The notes under the pieces: generated by a model
Seen by the model: only the letters and a program-made list of their open reading frames with translations
The model's database searches: none
What the model was told of the DNA's origin: nothing
Part shown: positions 21,580 through 34,219 of the stretch, in pieces
How the letters are laid out: every line of letters starts with the position of its first letter
Numbering within the stretch: the stretch's first letter is position 1
Assembly (NCBI GenBank): GCA_028671895.1
Contig: CM053813.1
Location: 44,672,501 to 44,736,500, forward strand
Length of the DNA: 64,000 bases
Reading direction: 5' to 3'
From: Oenanthe sinensis
Taxonomy: Eukaryota; Streptophyta; Magnoliopsida; Apiales; Apiaceae
Translations under genes and position numbers: made by a program

Positions 21580-22257
21580 GTAGTATCTCGATCATATAAG
21601 CTGTTTTTAACGAGATAATCTTTTCCTCGTGTTCCTAAAGCAATGTTTATAAACTGTCTTGCAATGCAATACACATTCGAGAGGGACCTTATGTTTGGTG
21701 TTTGTTTATAACCGTTAACACCTTGAGATTTCAGGAGAACTAGTAACTTAACATGGTATCAAAGCTCCTGTCGGCAGGGATCTAAGGTTCGACTCTCTAC
21801 CACCCCAATATTCTCATAAGGCGTCCATGATCCACTCTCGATCCGTAAGTTGGTATCCTAACTGGTAACTTAACAATAACATACTAATGAGTAATGATAC
21901 GAGCAGCAAAGCAACGAAATATTTTCAAAATATTGGTAGATCAAGTATAAGAGCACATTTTCATTCACAGCATTTAGCATGCTTCTAAGAATACACTATA
22001 AGGAACAAATTTTGACTATGGCAGATCTAGAAGAAGCCAAGTAGGTGCTGAATTAGTCAAAAAATGTTACCATATATCTAACGTATTATATCTATTATTT
22101 ACTGAAAAATCAACATTGCTTACATAATCGAAACTGCACTTGAATGCTACCAAATGTCAACGACCACAGAACACCAATTTTCATAATTCTAGTGGGATTT
22201 ATCTATTAGTATCCACATTCTCCTGCTTGATGGATTCGAAAACATTTACACAACAAG
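21580..22257. other. Upstream region of the NT-C2 gene, with LTR-like relic
   Basis: TGGTATCAAAGC at about 21754-21765 follows ...TAACTTAACA, the arrangement of an LTR end plus primer-binding site. The word TAACTTAACA recurs about 120 bases further on. No full element is visible. The remainder is the presumed promoter of the gene starting at 22258. Confidence 0.35.
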
Positions 22258-24294
22258 ATGAAAAAATGGAACCTTTGTGCCGGTATAGGTATATCGGAAA
22301 CTATCAGTGCTTCTAAGCTTCATCTTACCATCAGTGAGCTTGAAGGTTTACCGATAGGAGAAATTACAAACAAGAACAACTTTTATATTAAAGTGCAGAT
22401 AAAATGGAAAGCTAAGAAAAGTTACCTATATAGACGAGCTAGCGATAAAAGTAAAACTACAAAGCAGTGTGTAGACTCTGATGGATGTGTCCGTTGGAAC
22501 GAAGGCTTTGAGCATAACTGCAACTTCAAACTGGAAGACCCCAGCAGCGACTGGAAGATTGAACTTAGGATTCAAGTAAGTACATAAACTTTAGGAACAT
22601 GATTAGATATTATTAATCCCTTGCGATCATTTTGATAGAACTACAGTTACATATAAAACAACTTTATCAGGGACAGGATGCAGAAACAATTAGCAAACCT
22701 TCACTTTTAGCCAAAGTCAGCATAAATACTGCAGAATTTGCTGGTCTAACTGAAAGTATAGAGAAAAAACTAGAACTGCCCTTTTCATGCTGCATCAGTG
22801 GGTCCACAGTGGAGGCCAGACTAATGGTAAGAGTAAGCCTATTTGATGAACAAGGCAATTTAGTTTTCTGTGTGCTAAATTACCACAACTGAATTTCAGG
22901 TCAAACTCCGCTGCCCAGAGGCTCAGCCCCAGCAAATAAATGGCAATGTACACCCTATTTCTCCTACCCAAAAACTAGTATCTTTACCCTCATTTGTCAG
23001 CTTCGAGGATCAAAGCACCAACGATAAATCCAACTTATCTTCAGACTCGGAGGATGATGAACAAAGCTACAAAAGAATAATTGAAACAAATCTACAGAAT
23101 ACTGGTCTAGTAGATGACAGGGTTATATATAATAAGGATGAGAGATGGGAAGAAAACCATCCATCAAGTTACCAGGAGACAAGCAAACCATCATTACTCG
23201 GACTTATGTCATGGAACAGTAGAAATCATGGATCCAAAGTACCAGATCATCCCCGTGATACACCACTCTTAAACAAAGCATATGGTGAAGATGGAGGCGA
23301 TGATATAGACCATGCTCGCCGCTGTCTCTTCTTATCACTAGGATCTAAGGATACACAAGCAAAAAGTGAGTTTTATTCACCAGAATTCATGGGCAGTGAT
23401 CGCTTCGAAGTAGGCAAATGGGAGAAGAGAAAATTTAAGAGCAGAGATGGGAAATTGGAACTTGTGACAGAGATGTTCCTAGCCTCTATTGATCAGCGGA
23501 GTGATAAAGCATCAGGTGAAGGTGCCTGCAGCGTTCTTGCCGCAGTCATTGCAGATTGGCTCCATCAGAACCCAAAATTCTTGCCTATAAGATGTCAATT
23601 CGATAAATTGATCAGAGATGGATCTTTGGAATGGAGAAATTTGTGCAAAGAGGAGTGTCATAAAGAGAAGTTTTCTGATCAACACTTTGATCTTGATACA
23701 GTGTTACAGGCTCAAGTTAGACCATTGATGGTGGTGCCTGAAAATTCCTATATAGGCTTCTTTGAACTTGAAAATATGCCAAATCGGTTAGATTTCCTGC
23801 AAGGCGCAATGTCATTTGACAGCATATGGCAAGAGCTCCAACAAAGTGAGTCCACTTCAGAAGAGCAAATCTATGTTGTAAGTTGGAATGACCATTTCTT
23901 TGTTCTCAAGATCGAAAAGGATGCAATATACACAATTGACACACTGGGAGAGCGGCTCTCAGAGGGATGTCATAATGCATACATATTGAAGTTCAGTAAG
24001 GACAGTAAAATGTATAGTGTACGACCAAATTCAAGCAACTTAAAGAAGGGTTTAGGAAACAATCAAAATACTGAACTAAGCAACTCAGGAAAATCTAACA
24101 AGAGAGAATCTCATGAACTGATAGGTGAAGGCAAGCTATGTTGCAAAGAATTCATCAAGGGGTTCCTTGCTGCAGTCCCCCTAGAAGAATTGCAAGGTAA
24201 CATCGAAAAGGGAGTCAGTAATAAAGATCCTCTTCATCGTCTCCTGCAAATTGAGTTCCAATACATGACCCCGTGTCCATCAGTTGTGCAATAA
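22258..24294 (+). CDS. NT-type C2 domain protein (EEIG1/EHBP1-like N-terminus)
   Basis: Three exons, 22258..22575, 22671..22826 and 22900..24294, all phase 0, give about 622 residues. Exons 1-2 encode the NT-C2 domain (LHLTISELEGLP, FYIKVQIKWK, VRWNEGFEHNCNF, AKVSINTAEFAG, VEARLM), a membrane- or protein-docking beta-sandwich. The middle is acidic and serine-rich (LSSDSEDDEQS). The C-terminal half carries the conserved plant block ACSVLAAVIADWLHQNP, GSLEWRNLC, HFDLDTVLQAQVRPL, YVVSWNDHFFVLKIE, IDTLGERL and CKEFIKGFLAA..LQ..I, ending near LHRLLQIEFQY. These features define a plant family of unknown biochemical role. The ATG at 22258 starts MKKWNLCAG; an extra upstream exon cannot be excluded, because relatives often start with a longer basic leader. 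No lesion was seen. It is flanked by repeats only. Confidence 0.85.
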
Positions 24295-24425
24295 GGGTTT
24301 CCATGCTGCAGACCCACTTGAAGAATTGCAAGGTAGCATAAAAAACAGTCAGTAGGTAATCTCAATCTTCTCTATCGTCTCCTGCACATTGAGTTCCAAT
24401 AGATGACCCGTGTCAATGAAGAGCC
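24168..24425 (+). repeat. 3'-end duplication of the NT-C2 gene beyond its stop codon
   Basis: The last coding stretch (GCTGCAGTCCCCCTAGAAGAATTGCAAGG through GAGTTCCAATACATGACCC) is repeated in diverged form right after the stop. The copy runs from GCTGCAGACCCACTTGAAGAATTGCAAGG at about 24307 to GAGTTCCAATAGATGACCC near 24409. The copy has stops and small indels, so it now serves as 3'UTR or spacer. Confidence 0.8.
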
Positions 24426-25629
24426 CAATAAGCATGGATAAGGGATCCTAAGGCAACCAACCCCCCCCCCCCCCCCGGTACTTGTAATTTGTACATCTTT
24501 TAAATGATCAGAACTGCCCATAATATAACGCAGTTACCAAAATGTATTTCCTAACTTTCAGCAAGGCACTAATCACAACATCAATACAAACTATTTCCCA
24601 TTTTATGAAATTGGTAATGAAACAGGATTATAGTTGGTTGTGATGAGGCCGTGATGATTATGGTTTTCCTCCTGTGCAATTCTCAGCTGGAAGAACGGCT
24701 GAAGCCCAACCAGACGTTTCCTAAAGTTTCAAATTTTGTTTTCCTCCATGAAAGAATTAGCATGGTAAATTTAATAGGAGAAGATAACAGCACATCTCTG
24801 CATCAATATCAATTGGAAATTGTTGAGAGAGGTTGAGGGTTACGCAAAATGAGTGTGTACAACAAGAAAAATAAGTGTTGCACTAAAATAGCTTGCCAAT
24901 TCAGTGAATAGGCTTTTTCTTGAACGAGATTTGTAACAGAAGAGAATAAAAACTTGAAACTACGAAGAGATTAAACTTGCAAAAAACCATAATCAGGTTA
25001 AACATGTGCTCAAGCAAATAACTTTTCCCAGTTAGAGCAGGTATAAATAGCGCTCTTGAACTTATTATGGAACATTAACAAATGGCATAACAAATTAACA
25101 CTTAACGGCAAAGGTAAAATTATGAATTCAAATAAAAGGTATTACATTTGATACTTTTGGCACGCCTGTTATCATGCAAAAAATAAATAGTTAAAATTCA
25201 ATATCAATTCTTCATTTTTATTTTTATAACAAAAGCAACAACTTGGTTAAACAATGACCCAAATGCAAAAGCTCAAGTCATGCAATAGCCATACCGGCAA
25301 ACCCTAGAAGGAAAAAAATGCAAAAGTTCAAGTCATTCAATGGCCCATACCGGCTAAAATATTGCATTAGATCTGGTCAGCATGTTACTACTTCCCAACT
25401 TAAACATTGCATTACTCTCAACGCCTATGAAGATAATTTCGAAATAATGAACAAGTACACTTCTATAGCTTGGAAAAAAAAAATTACACTGGTACGAAAA
25501 CTATTCAAATATACAAGAGGCATTACAATTATATCACCACGATAAAAACGTCGGTGATATATCAAAGATCATTTGGAACAATAAAGAGTTTACAACCGAG
25601 TTGCTAAATGCATATTGCATATAATTCAG
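24295..25629. other. Intergenic with a poly-C run and small duplication
   Basis: After the NT-C2 tail duplication there is an uninterrupted run of about 17 C (near 24462-24478). An imperfect duplication of about 56 bp lies at roughly 25262-25355 (AAATGCAAAAGYTCAAGTCA ... CCATACCGGC). No gene was recognised. Confidence 0.5.
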
Positions 25630-26253
25630 TAGGGACGAGCAAAAACCGAATCACAAACCGAAACCGAACCGAAAATCGCACCAATACAAATCGCACCACA
25701 TTGTTGATTTGATTTTGGTTTTTATACGAAACCGAACCGATTAAAAACCAAACCACACCAAATTAATATATATTATTTTTATTGTAATTATTAAATTATT
25801 ATATTAATATATATTATAAATTAATTAATTACTTATTTAATAGTTAATAAAAGAAGCGTGTATCCATAAATCTACAAGTAATACTTACCTTAAGTCTTGT
25901 ATTAATAAAAATATATATTAATATATATTAACTTAGTGTCTTTCTAAGCAAAATTAGTCATATTCATTTATTTTGTTAGTAATAATAATATTAGTATTAT
26001 GTATATACAATGATTCATGACATCATATAATATCAAATTTAATGTAAGATAATACAAAAATATTAACTACATATTTTTTTATTTAAACGTGAAAATATAT
26101 TTTAAAACCGAAACCGCACCATTAAAAAACCGAACAGTAATTTTTAAAACCGAACCAATAATATTTGGTTCGGTTTTGGTTTCTGTTTTTTAAAACCGCA
26201 CTTGAGTGGTTACAGTGTGGTTTGGGCGCAAAACCGCACCACGCTCATCCCTA
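25630..26253. mobile_element. hAT-type MITE with perfect 8-bp target duplication (copy 1)
   Basis: The element is 624 bp. The left end is TAGGGACGAGC and the right end is GCTCATCCCTA, inverted copies with one mismatch. It is flanked by TAATTCAG at 25622-25629 and again at 26254-26261. Many CCGAACC/GGTTCGG words lie near both ends and pair with each other. The middle is AT-rich and non-coding. An 8-bp duplication and TAGGG-type ends indicate the hAT superfamily. An inverted, truncated relative lies at 54021-54310. Confidence 0.9.
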
Positions 26254-26390
26254 TAATTCAGTAAGTCACAAAATATATAGATATATATGCAGCAAACCTT
26301 AATAGAGTATAAAACATAGGTTGTTCCAACTTAAAACTTGCTATCTAAATTTGGAAAGAGTAGGGTGGGTCAAAAAAGAAGCAAGGATTT

Positions 26391-29300
26391 TTACAATACG
26401 GACTTCTGGGCAATATCATAAATAGATATCATTATTTCAGTCCCTATCAGTACGATAATGAGCCATTCCAGAAAATCTGATTTCCTATTCTGAAGACTTT
26501 CTTGGAGAAAACGAATATTATGCTGCAAAAAGAAAATTTAAAACTGTCACCGCAACAATCAAACAATTAACAACAGTGTCAAGGACAAGTACCCTCTGAA
26601 AAAAAACGCATACCTCTACAAATTTCAGTTTAAAATCCAGAGTAGCAAATCTCTGAGTTAATTCGAACTCATCTCTAAGATATTCCCAAATCTGAGCATA
26701 TTTAGCATCTTTCCAGGCGATATCTGATCTGGATGAGAGAAACAAGTTCACGTTAGCTCTAAGGTTAGTGTGTCTTTAGTAACTGCTTTTTGTTTCTGTC
26801 TCATTGCTCCTTATATACTTCTACATGTTATGCTTTATTTATTTGTGTCAAATCCCAACTAGTCAAAGATTGAAAGCTGCTGCTAGTTAAATCGGCTATC
26901 ATACACAATAATGTTGTTGCACTGCAAGAAAGTGTTAACGAATCAAAAAATCTCAACACTGTCTTCTGAAAAATATTCTTCAATAAAAGTTACCTTTCAA
27001 AGAGGCCAAGCTTAAGAATTACATCGGCCAGATTTGAGTTTGCTTTTCCCACTAGCTGAAACAATTTTTTTTTATTCATTGCGAAGGTTCCAGTTTTCTC
27101 CATTCCGCGATTAATATCAGTAAACTCGCCAACCATCAAGTCAACCTAAAAGATGATAGAGATTTGTTTCAAATAAAGCAAATTTTGGTAAAGCAGAATA
27201 TCAAACTGCAAAAAAAAAAACATGAGATATTTACCTGGCGGACATAATAATCAAGGGCAATACTTTGACCAAGAACGCTACCAACTGTACGGATTCCATC
27301 AATGTTCAGGTACTGCAGCATTATGTAATCTAGCCCACCTTGCATCCATGTATCTAAAGTTGGTTTCTCTTTCACCTCATACTCTGATTCACAAAACATG
27401 TTGAAGTTACAATACAAACTAATATTTTGGATGGAAAAATACTAGAAAATTAACTACTTCAGTCCCGATGCAAATAAGCTTTGCTCGATAGTGAGGTAGA
27501 GAGAAGTGACAAAAGAGAAAATGTCAAGTCAACAAGTGGATAGAGGGAAGAAAAGGAGTAGTCAACATAAAATGCAGGCTACATTTCTTCGGCTCAGTAG
27601 GTATTATAACTACCAGAAACAAGAAGCAAGTAATGCATAAAATCTGTGAAGGAAAAGCTAAATAGATTACCTAAAGATTTTGGAATGTTTCATGCATTCA
27701 TCAAGCCAGATACTTACATAGGTAGCTTTTAAGTTTTTACAATTACTATAAATTAGCATGTCAGTATTGTCTGATCAAATTAACGAGACTTTATCTTCTG
27801 AAAAATTATATGTTGACCTTGGATTTCTAAGTGTGGTACCAAAGTGGAGAGCCTATAGAACATTTACAGTTTTACTAGCAACGGAAAGTCGAAACAGTTA
27901 TGGCCATAGGGAAAAATAAAAGCATCAAAGAAAGAAAAAAGAAGCTTCAAGAGACTCGGTTTACTCTTTCAACTCTATATTCTTTCATTTATAAATGTTT
28001 AGCTTCTTTATGGATAATATTACCAAAAACTATACACACAGCAAAGCTAAAAACATGACTAACAACAAGGAGGCTTAAAGAACCAATATTGTTCAATCGG
28101 AACCGTTATAGTTTCTAAAGAACACCACAAAATTACAAGTTGAATATAGACTGATCACATTATAATTGCACCGGAAAAAAAAAAAAGGAATCCTATGATA
28201 TCAGCCACTGTAATATACAAGTTTACAAATAATTAGGTTTGGCAGAATACAACTATTGTGACAATGTAAAGTAGGTAATGTGTTTTATACATGTCAATGT
28301 TTAGATTTGTATTATTCTATCATCAGTGTTTACAGTATACACATAAATGAATATGCACGCTTTAATGCTATGTTAAACAAATCTCACCATCCTTTCTCAT
28401 CTCAGGCAGTATCCCTGAAGCATGTGTTTTCACGAGGTTTAGATAACCATCAATTTCATCATCAGGAACATTAAATAGGACAATTGATCCATATTGAAAG
28501 ACCACAATGTAACAGCAGTCACTTCCACATAAACTAGAATCCGAACCCTGATACAGGGAACAAAACAAAATTTTAAGTGAACTTCTTGCAACCTATCTAG
28601 ATATGTTGTGACATTAAAAATTGGAAAGTAAAACAGGAAGATAAAGACGGACACAGGGAGAGAGGGAGAGAGGGGGAGAGAGAGAGAGAGAGAGAGTAAA
28701 TCCATTAATACATAAGACATAAATATCTGAACTTGTCAAAAACCTTAATGTAGGCAGCGAAAAAAATAATTACATATTAAGATGGTTCCATGACTAATTT
28801 ACAATAATCAGTTGATGTGTAAAGGCAACAAGGATGTCATGCCTGAAAAAATGCTATTTGCATGCATTCTTAAGTAATTCAAGCAATAACTGTGAAATGA
28901 TATATTCAGAAGTAAAGCAAACAGAGCTTACTTTCAATTCAGGCCTAAGGTCACCAAATCTCAAGACAACGTAATTAGTCATACGTGAAGTTGGTGGAAT
29001 AAAGTTAGGTTTGTTCACTTCAACCAATCTTTTCAAATCCACACTGCAGCATGTTCAATAAAAGATTTCAGATGAGGAAAACCCTACAATGTATTTTGCA
29101 CAATAAAAACATAACCACTAAAATGTTCTAACTGTAAAGCAGATATATAATAAATCATATTAAAAGTAAATAAGTGATAGATAGCTTGCACACATATAAT
29201 ATAGATTAATAAAATATTATTATAAACAATCGACATGGAGATCTGATTTGCCACTCATGTGCCTGAGTCTCCTAGATTATGGAAGTACGGACTGCAAAGG

Positions 29301-30526
29301 CAGTCCAAACCAACTGTATAACTATATCAATAAGATTTTTGAAACTTTTTAACGGCACGACTGTAATCGTATGACAGTCTTGTCCACACTGCAATTAAAA
29401 AAGTAATAGCATTATTTTAGCTGAAAATGAGGTCATAAATTCAGTATTGGACTGCTTATGTGTATGGTGAGTTCCTATATAACATAGTGACCAATTTTAA
29501 GTACATTAACAATGTTTCAACCGCATACAACTAGCACTGAAAATTCACAAATTTCTATCCGTCTAAACAACAAGAGACTGATACTTGATACACTGTTTCC
29601 TGTATACTACAAAATGATCTACCACGTAAATTGCAATATACGTATATTTGTAGGATAAGCAAGTAATACAATATTGAAATCGCCGAGCATTCAAAATGCA
29701 GATTTTAAGCAACATAGCATTAAATCAACTAAAATATCGAGTGCTATTAAAGACTACATATACATATGCCTATTTATTTGTAAATTAATAAATTTAGAGA
29801 AAGAAGATCATTTTCCACGTAAATCACAGAGTTTAAATTGCCAAGCATTCACACTATGATACTGAGTGCTTTTAAGGACCATATCATAATTGTATCACAA
29901 TACTAACGCATATCATAATTGTATCACAATACTAACGCAGAGCATTCGAAACGCAGACTTCGAGCAACATTACATTATACTAACTAAAATATCTAGAGTG
30001 CTTTCAAGGACTATATACATTACATATAAACGAAATAATATCATGTCTCCGTCACAACCTAACAGATACAGTTAATTTTTAACATCGATAAATAATAAAA
30101 TTCTCCGGTTTCGAGTCTATAACTTCACAAAGGTTTTACTGCATTATTATATATGTATAAAAGATGAAAAGGTGACCTTGTAGAGAAAAAATAAGCCCTA
30201 ACGGGAATAGAAGGCTTAACATCTTCTTCTACGACATCTCCGTCGTTCGATTCCACTGCCTCCGGTACACTAGACATAAACCTCACCGGCGAATAAAATC
30301 CTCCGACGTCGGAGACAATCACGGCCCGGAACTGAGGGAGAAACAAAGAGATTGAACCGAAACTGATCGGTAGTGACTGCGACGGCGTTGGAGTTGTCGG
30401 TGGCCGGAACAGAGGTCCGGTAGGGTTTGAGAGAGTGAAAAGTGATCGGAGTAACGACGGTGCAGATGGAGATGAAAGAGAGAAGAGACGGAGAGATTTT
30501 AGTCTCGACGGCAGTGTCGCCGCCAT
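26391..30526 (-). CDS. RRG: RETARDED ROOT GROWTH-type mitochondrial DUF155 (RMND1-like) protein
   Basis: Seven exons on the minus strand: 30526..30177, 29043..28932, 28547..28388, 27383..27235, 27145..26994, 26728..26614 and 26522..26391. They total 1170 bases and 389 residues, with every junction phase consistent. The N-terminus (MAATLPSRLKSLRLFSLSS) is arginine- and serine-rich without acids, a typical mitochondrial presequence. The DUF155 core follows: VVFQYGSIVLFNVPDDEID, KPTLDTWMQGGLDYIMLQYL, GSVLGQSIALDYYVRQV, QLVGKANSNLADVILKLG, SDIAWKDAKYAQIWEYLRD, FLQESLQNRKSDFLEWL. A hydrophobic C-terminal segment (LIIVLIGTEIMISIYDI) is probably a membrane anchor. In Arabidopsis, RRG supports root meristem cell division and mitochondrial function; its paralogue RRL is equally possible as the orthologue here. 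The gene looks intact. Confidence 0.9.
27384..28387 (-). other. Large intron 3 of the RRG-type gene
   Basis: A 1.0-kb intron between the exon ending MRKD and the exon starting EYEVKEKP. No transposon or gene was recognised in it. The intron after exon 2 (28548-28931) carries a (GA)n microsatellite near 28651-28696. Confidence 0.6.
29685..30022. repeat. Diverged repeats in intron 1 of the RRG-type gene
   Basis: A block beginning GAGCATTCAAAATGCAG (about 29688) recurs as GAGCATTCGAAACGCAG (about 29940), each followed by AACTAAAATATC and GAGTGCT words. A partial third copy lies near 29845. Embedded at 29881-29938 is a 29-bp tandem duplication containing ATATCATAATTGTATCACAA. Confidence 0.65.
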
Positions 30527-31455
30527 TGTTTTGGTATTGTGTTTAGCTCTTTCACTCTCTAATGGCGGATTGAAGAGCGTGTTTGTGTCACGTAGGTTGT
30601 GTTGGGGTGTTGGGCTTGAAACGTGTAGGTTGCGTTCAAATCGGAAGTCTAGAAATTAGGAAACTTCCGTTTAAAAAAACGATTATAATCCCAATTCTTT
30701 TTTTTCCGTTTTTCTTTATTAAGTTTTTGTTTTTGTTTTTGTTCAATTAACTTCCTTTTTTTTTCCAGTCTTTTCTCACGAGAGTTGTTTATTTTAGCGT
30801 TTTTCATTCCCGATTATAGATCACTAAAAATACACAACTACAAATATTCTTAATATTTAAAAAAAAAATCGTTTAATTGCCTTTATAAGAAAGAAGTATT
30901 CAATAATAATATATTTAAGCGTTTGTTCAATTTTAATTATTTTCGTAGATATCGTATATTTTTTCATTATTAAATTCATTTCCCTTTTCAACAAAAAAAT
31001 AATTATAACTATAATAAAAGAAATTGTATTGTTTTTAATATTATCTATTTTTACTTTACATTGACTACCCTTTCAACAAATTTTTTTACTGATAATCAAT
31101 TTAGAATCCTATTATATATTTTTTAAATTATTTATTTATATAAATTAATTTTTAGATCCTACAATAATAATGTTCATTTTATTTAATATATTATGTAAAA
31201 TATTTTTATCATTTATACTTTTATAACATATATTATATTAAAAAAGACTAAATTATATATACGAAATAAATTATAACAAATTTTACTACAAAATCTAAAA
31301 ATTATATTTTGACACACACATATCGAGGTGCACTGGTCGTCATAACATTTTTATTCTTAATTTTTAAACTCTTCAAAAAAATTCAACAAAACATAAAAAA
31401 TAATAATTCCACTGTATAAAAAATAAGTGATATAAAACTATGTTAAATTTTTAAG
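30527..31455. other. Upstream region of the RRG-type gene
   Basis: 30527-30660 is the moderately GC-rich 5'UTR/promoter side of the minus-strand gene. From 30700 to 31455 the DNA is extremely AT-rich and I see no gene. It ends at the left terminus of the MULE-type element. Confidence 0.5.
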
Positions 31456-31879
31456 GAGTCGGTTCTACGGTCACAGTTGGATATAGAGTCTTAAAAAACT
31501 AACTCATCTATTACCATTAAAATTTTAAATCAATGGCTCTGATTAAAAAAAAAGGTATACGACGCTATATGATACAGTGTAAAGTAAAAATAATTTATTT
31601 CCTAAAACGCCCTTAAAGAGCACGTGTAAAATGTGAAAGCTTATGATGTATTATACAACGTAAACTTTTAAAAGTGTGCGCTGTATTATACAGCGTAGGC
31701 GTTTTTTTGCCAAAACCCCGATTTTTTAGCACATGTTTGGTTGAAAAGAAGTTAAAACCTAAAATTATATTCCTGCCACAACCATAAGCAACCACAATCA
31801 CACGAAGCACACTAGCGTAAGCCGAATCATCTCAAGCAAAACTGAATCATCTACATAATCAAGTGAGCATCTTTTTCGT

Positions 31880-32385
31880 ATATATAGTTGTGGATTGTAG
31901 TTATAGTTGTAGTTGTAGTTGTAGTTGTAAATTATATGTATATGTGCGTATAAAGTTAATTTTTTTAATTGTGGATTGTAGTTGCTTATGTAGTTTTTTA
32001 TTGTTATTGTGGATTGTAGTTGTATATATGTTCGTATGTTTTAGTTGTAGATTGTATGTGTATGTGCGTATATAAAGTTAATTTTTTTAGTTGGCTTTAA
32101 TTATTTTGGGATTATTGTTATGAATGTTGGGATATATTGTCGAATTTTATGAAAATTTGAGATTTTGGATATAATTGTTGAAGTAATAATTATTATGAAT
32201 TTTGGGAATTTTGAGAATTATTGTTGAATTATTATAAATTATGGGATTTTGACTATAATCGTCGAATTTGGATATAATTGTTGAAGTAATAATTATTGTG
32301 AATTTTGAAAATTTTGAGAATTATTGTCGAATTATTATAAATTTTGGGATTTTGGATATAATCATCGAACTAATGCAAATTTTGA
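31880..32385. repeat. Tandem repeats ahead of the PMD reading frame
   Basis: About 31885-32090 holds variants of a TTGTGGATTGTAGTTG / TATGTGCGTATA unit. About 32167-32372 holds two copies with a 103-bp period, starting at GGATATAATTGTTGAAG (32167 and 32270). The copies differ at a few bases. These lie in the presumed leader of the PMD gene inside the MULE-type element. Confidence 0.75.
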
Positions 32386-32397
32386 GAATTTGCAGTT

Positions 32398-34219
32398 ATG
32401 TCGGAGAATATGGGTGGCCCTATAGATCCTTCGGTGCTCCATGATAAACAAAATCATACAAGCATGTCGATATGGTTTGGGGATCATGCTCGAGAGAACT
32501 TACAAATTCGGCAAAACACTTCTAATTTAGGGGAATGGACTTTTACCAATTTACAATCGGAATTGATACGACAATGGGGTTTCAGGACATTTTTAAATCT
32601 GAATTCAGTGATGCAAGATATCTCATTGGTTAGTGCATTGGTAGAGCGACGGAGGCCGAAAACAAACACTTTGCATTTTACTTTCGGGGAGATGACTATT
32701 ACCCTCGAAGATGTTTATATGCTACTAGGGCTTCCGGTTGTTGGTGAAGTGTTGACATTTGATGATATTGGCCCAATTCGTGACTCACATATGATGAAAG
32801 ACTAGCGGGTTTTTATAGAGTCGGTGTGAGGTTGAATTTTTTGAGGGAAAGATATGGTATGTGAAACTCGTAGGCGGATCCAGAAACGCAGTTGATATAT
32901 GCACGAGACTATATATTATACATATATGGGGCGATTTTGTTTCCGACAAAATCGAATAATGTGGTTCGCCCGAAATTTATTTCACTCATATATTATCCTG
33001 AAAAGATCTTCGGTTATGCTTGGGGTTCATCCGACCTTTCTTATTTATATCGCCAGTTGGGTGAAGTAAGCAATAATGATTGTAGATCTATTAGTGGTTG
33101 TACAACTTTATTGATGTTATGGGCACATGAGAGGTTACTTCCTGGGAAACCGAAGCTTCCTCTCACTGAAGACAAGACATGGCCTCGGGCATTAGCATTG
33201 GCCGTTAATCCCATTGAAAGGGGGAAGTCAAAGTGGATCAATGTGCATCGTGACATCGATTCCTATCGAGGCATGTTTGACAACTTCGATGAAGTATGGC
33301 TTAAATAGAGGCCTTACTCCTATTTCTATCGTCGTCGAGACTATGATTTTGAGAGGGCTCAGATTGTTTCAACGGCTCGTGTGCCTCTTATCTATTTTGA
33401 TGTTATTTAATATCAACTTCCCGAGAGAGTTACGAGGCAATTACATTTTCCTCTAATCATTCCACCGCCACTACCCGAGGACATGTACCAACTTCGGATG
33501 AGTATTGGAAATTTCACTTTCATAAAAATGGCGAACGTTCAATTCACAACTTATGTGCAATGATGGAATGATTTGGTGCATCGGGGTATTGGTGTGATGC
33601 ATCAACCTCCTTTTAGTAACTCCATTGAAGATTATATGGATTGGTACTTAAGGATCACAAGATTGAAAATTGTCCCGCCAATAAAGCCTACAAAAAATCC
33701 AAAGCAATTCCAACAAGCGAGAGACAAGTTTGACAATCCGAAAGGATTGGATTTGGTATATTTCTTCTTTATTTGTAGAGTACAATTTTTCATTTTATGC
33801 TTGCATTTTACATGATTTGGTTTACATTTTATGCTTGCATTTTACATGATTTAAAATTAATATATAATTTTATGCTTGTATTTATAGATTATGACTGCGA
33901 CAAATGGTTTTAGTAGTTTATGTTTGTATGACATGCCTCTAATTTTTCATGATGAGATTTTGCCAAATTTTGTGGTGAAATTTGATGATTTCATGCTTGA
34001 CACCTTTGGACCGGGATACGAGATACACGATTTCAAGAGTCACCTGCCTAGAAGAAAAGCAAGAAGAGGTGATGAGCAAACAACTCAAGAGAGCTCGAAG
34101 GATTATATGGAAAAATATGCCGCTTATGATCAATCTCAAGCTCAAGAGTTTGTCCCGCATAAAAGTCAATATTTTGTTGAGTTTGGTTCTAGTGCTCCCG
34201 AATTTAATGTGGAGGTATA
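32398..34219 (+). pseudogene. Plant mobile domain (MAIN-like, PMD) gene, degenerate
   Basis: The ATG at 32398 opens MSENMGGPIDPSVLHD and runs to a stop at 32805. The segment RQWGFRTFLNLNSV..DISLVSALVERRRP..NTLHF and EMTITLEDVYMLLGLPVVGE is the start of the plant mobile domain found in MAIN/MAIL proteins and in plant transposons. The domain continues after the break with ARDYILYIYGAILFPTKSNN, YAWGSSDLSYLYRQL, LLMLWAHERL and WPRALALAVNP, then after another stop with RPYSYFYRRRDYDFERAQ. There are at least three further stops or shifts before 33750. A last open piece follows an intron-like gap at 33894-34219. PMD proteins of the host act in gene silencing and DNA repair, whereas transposon-borne copies are of unknown use. 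This copy cannot be translated as one protein. Confidence 0.8.
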
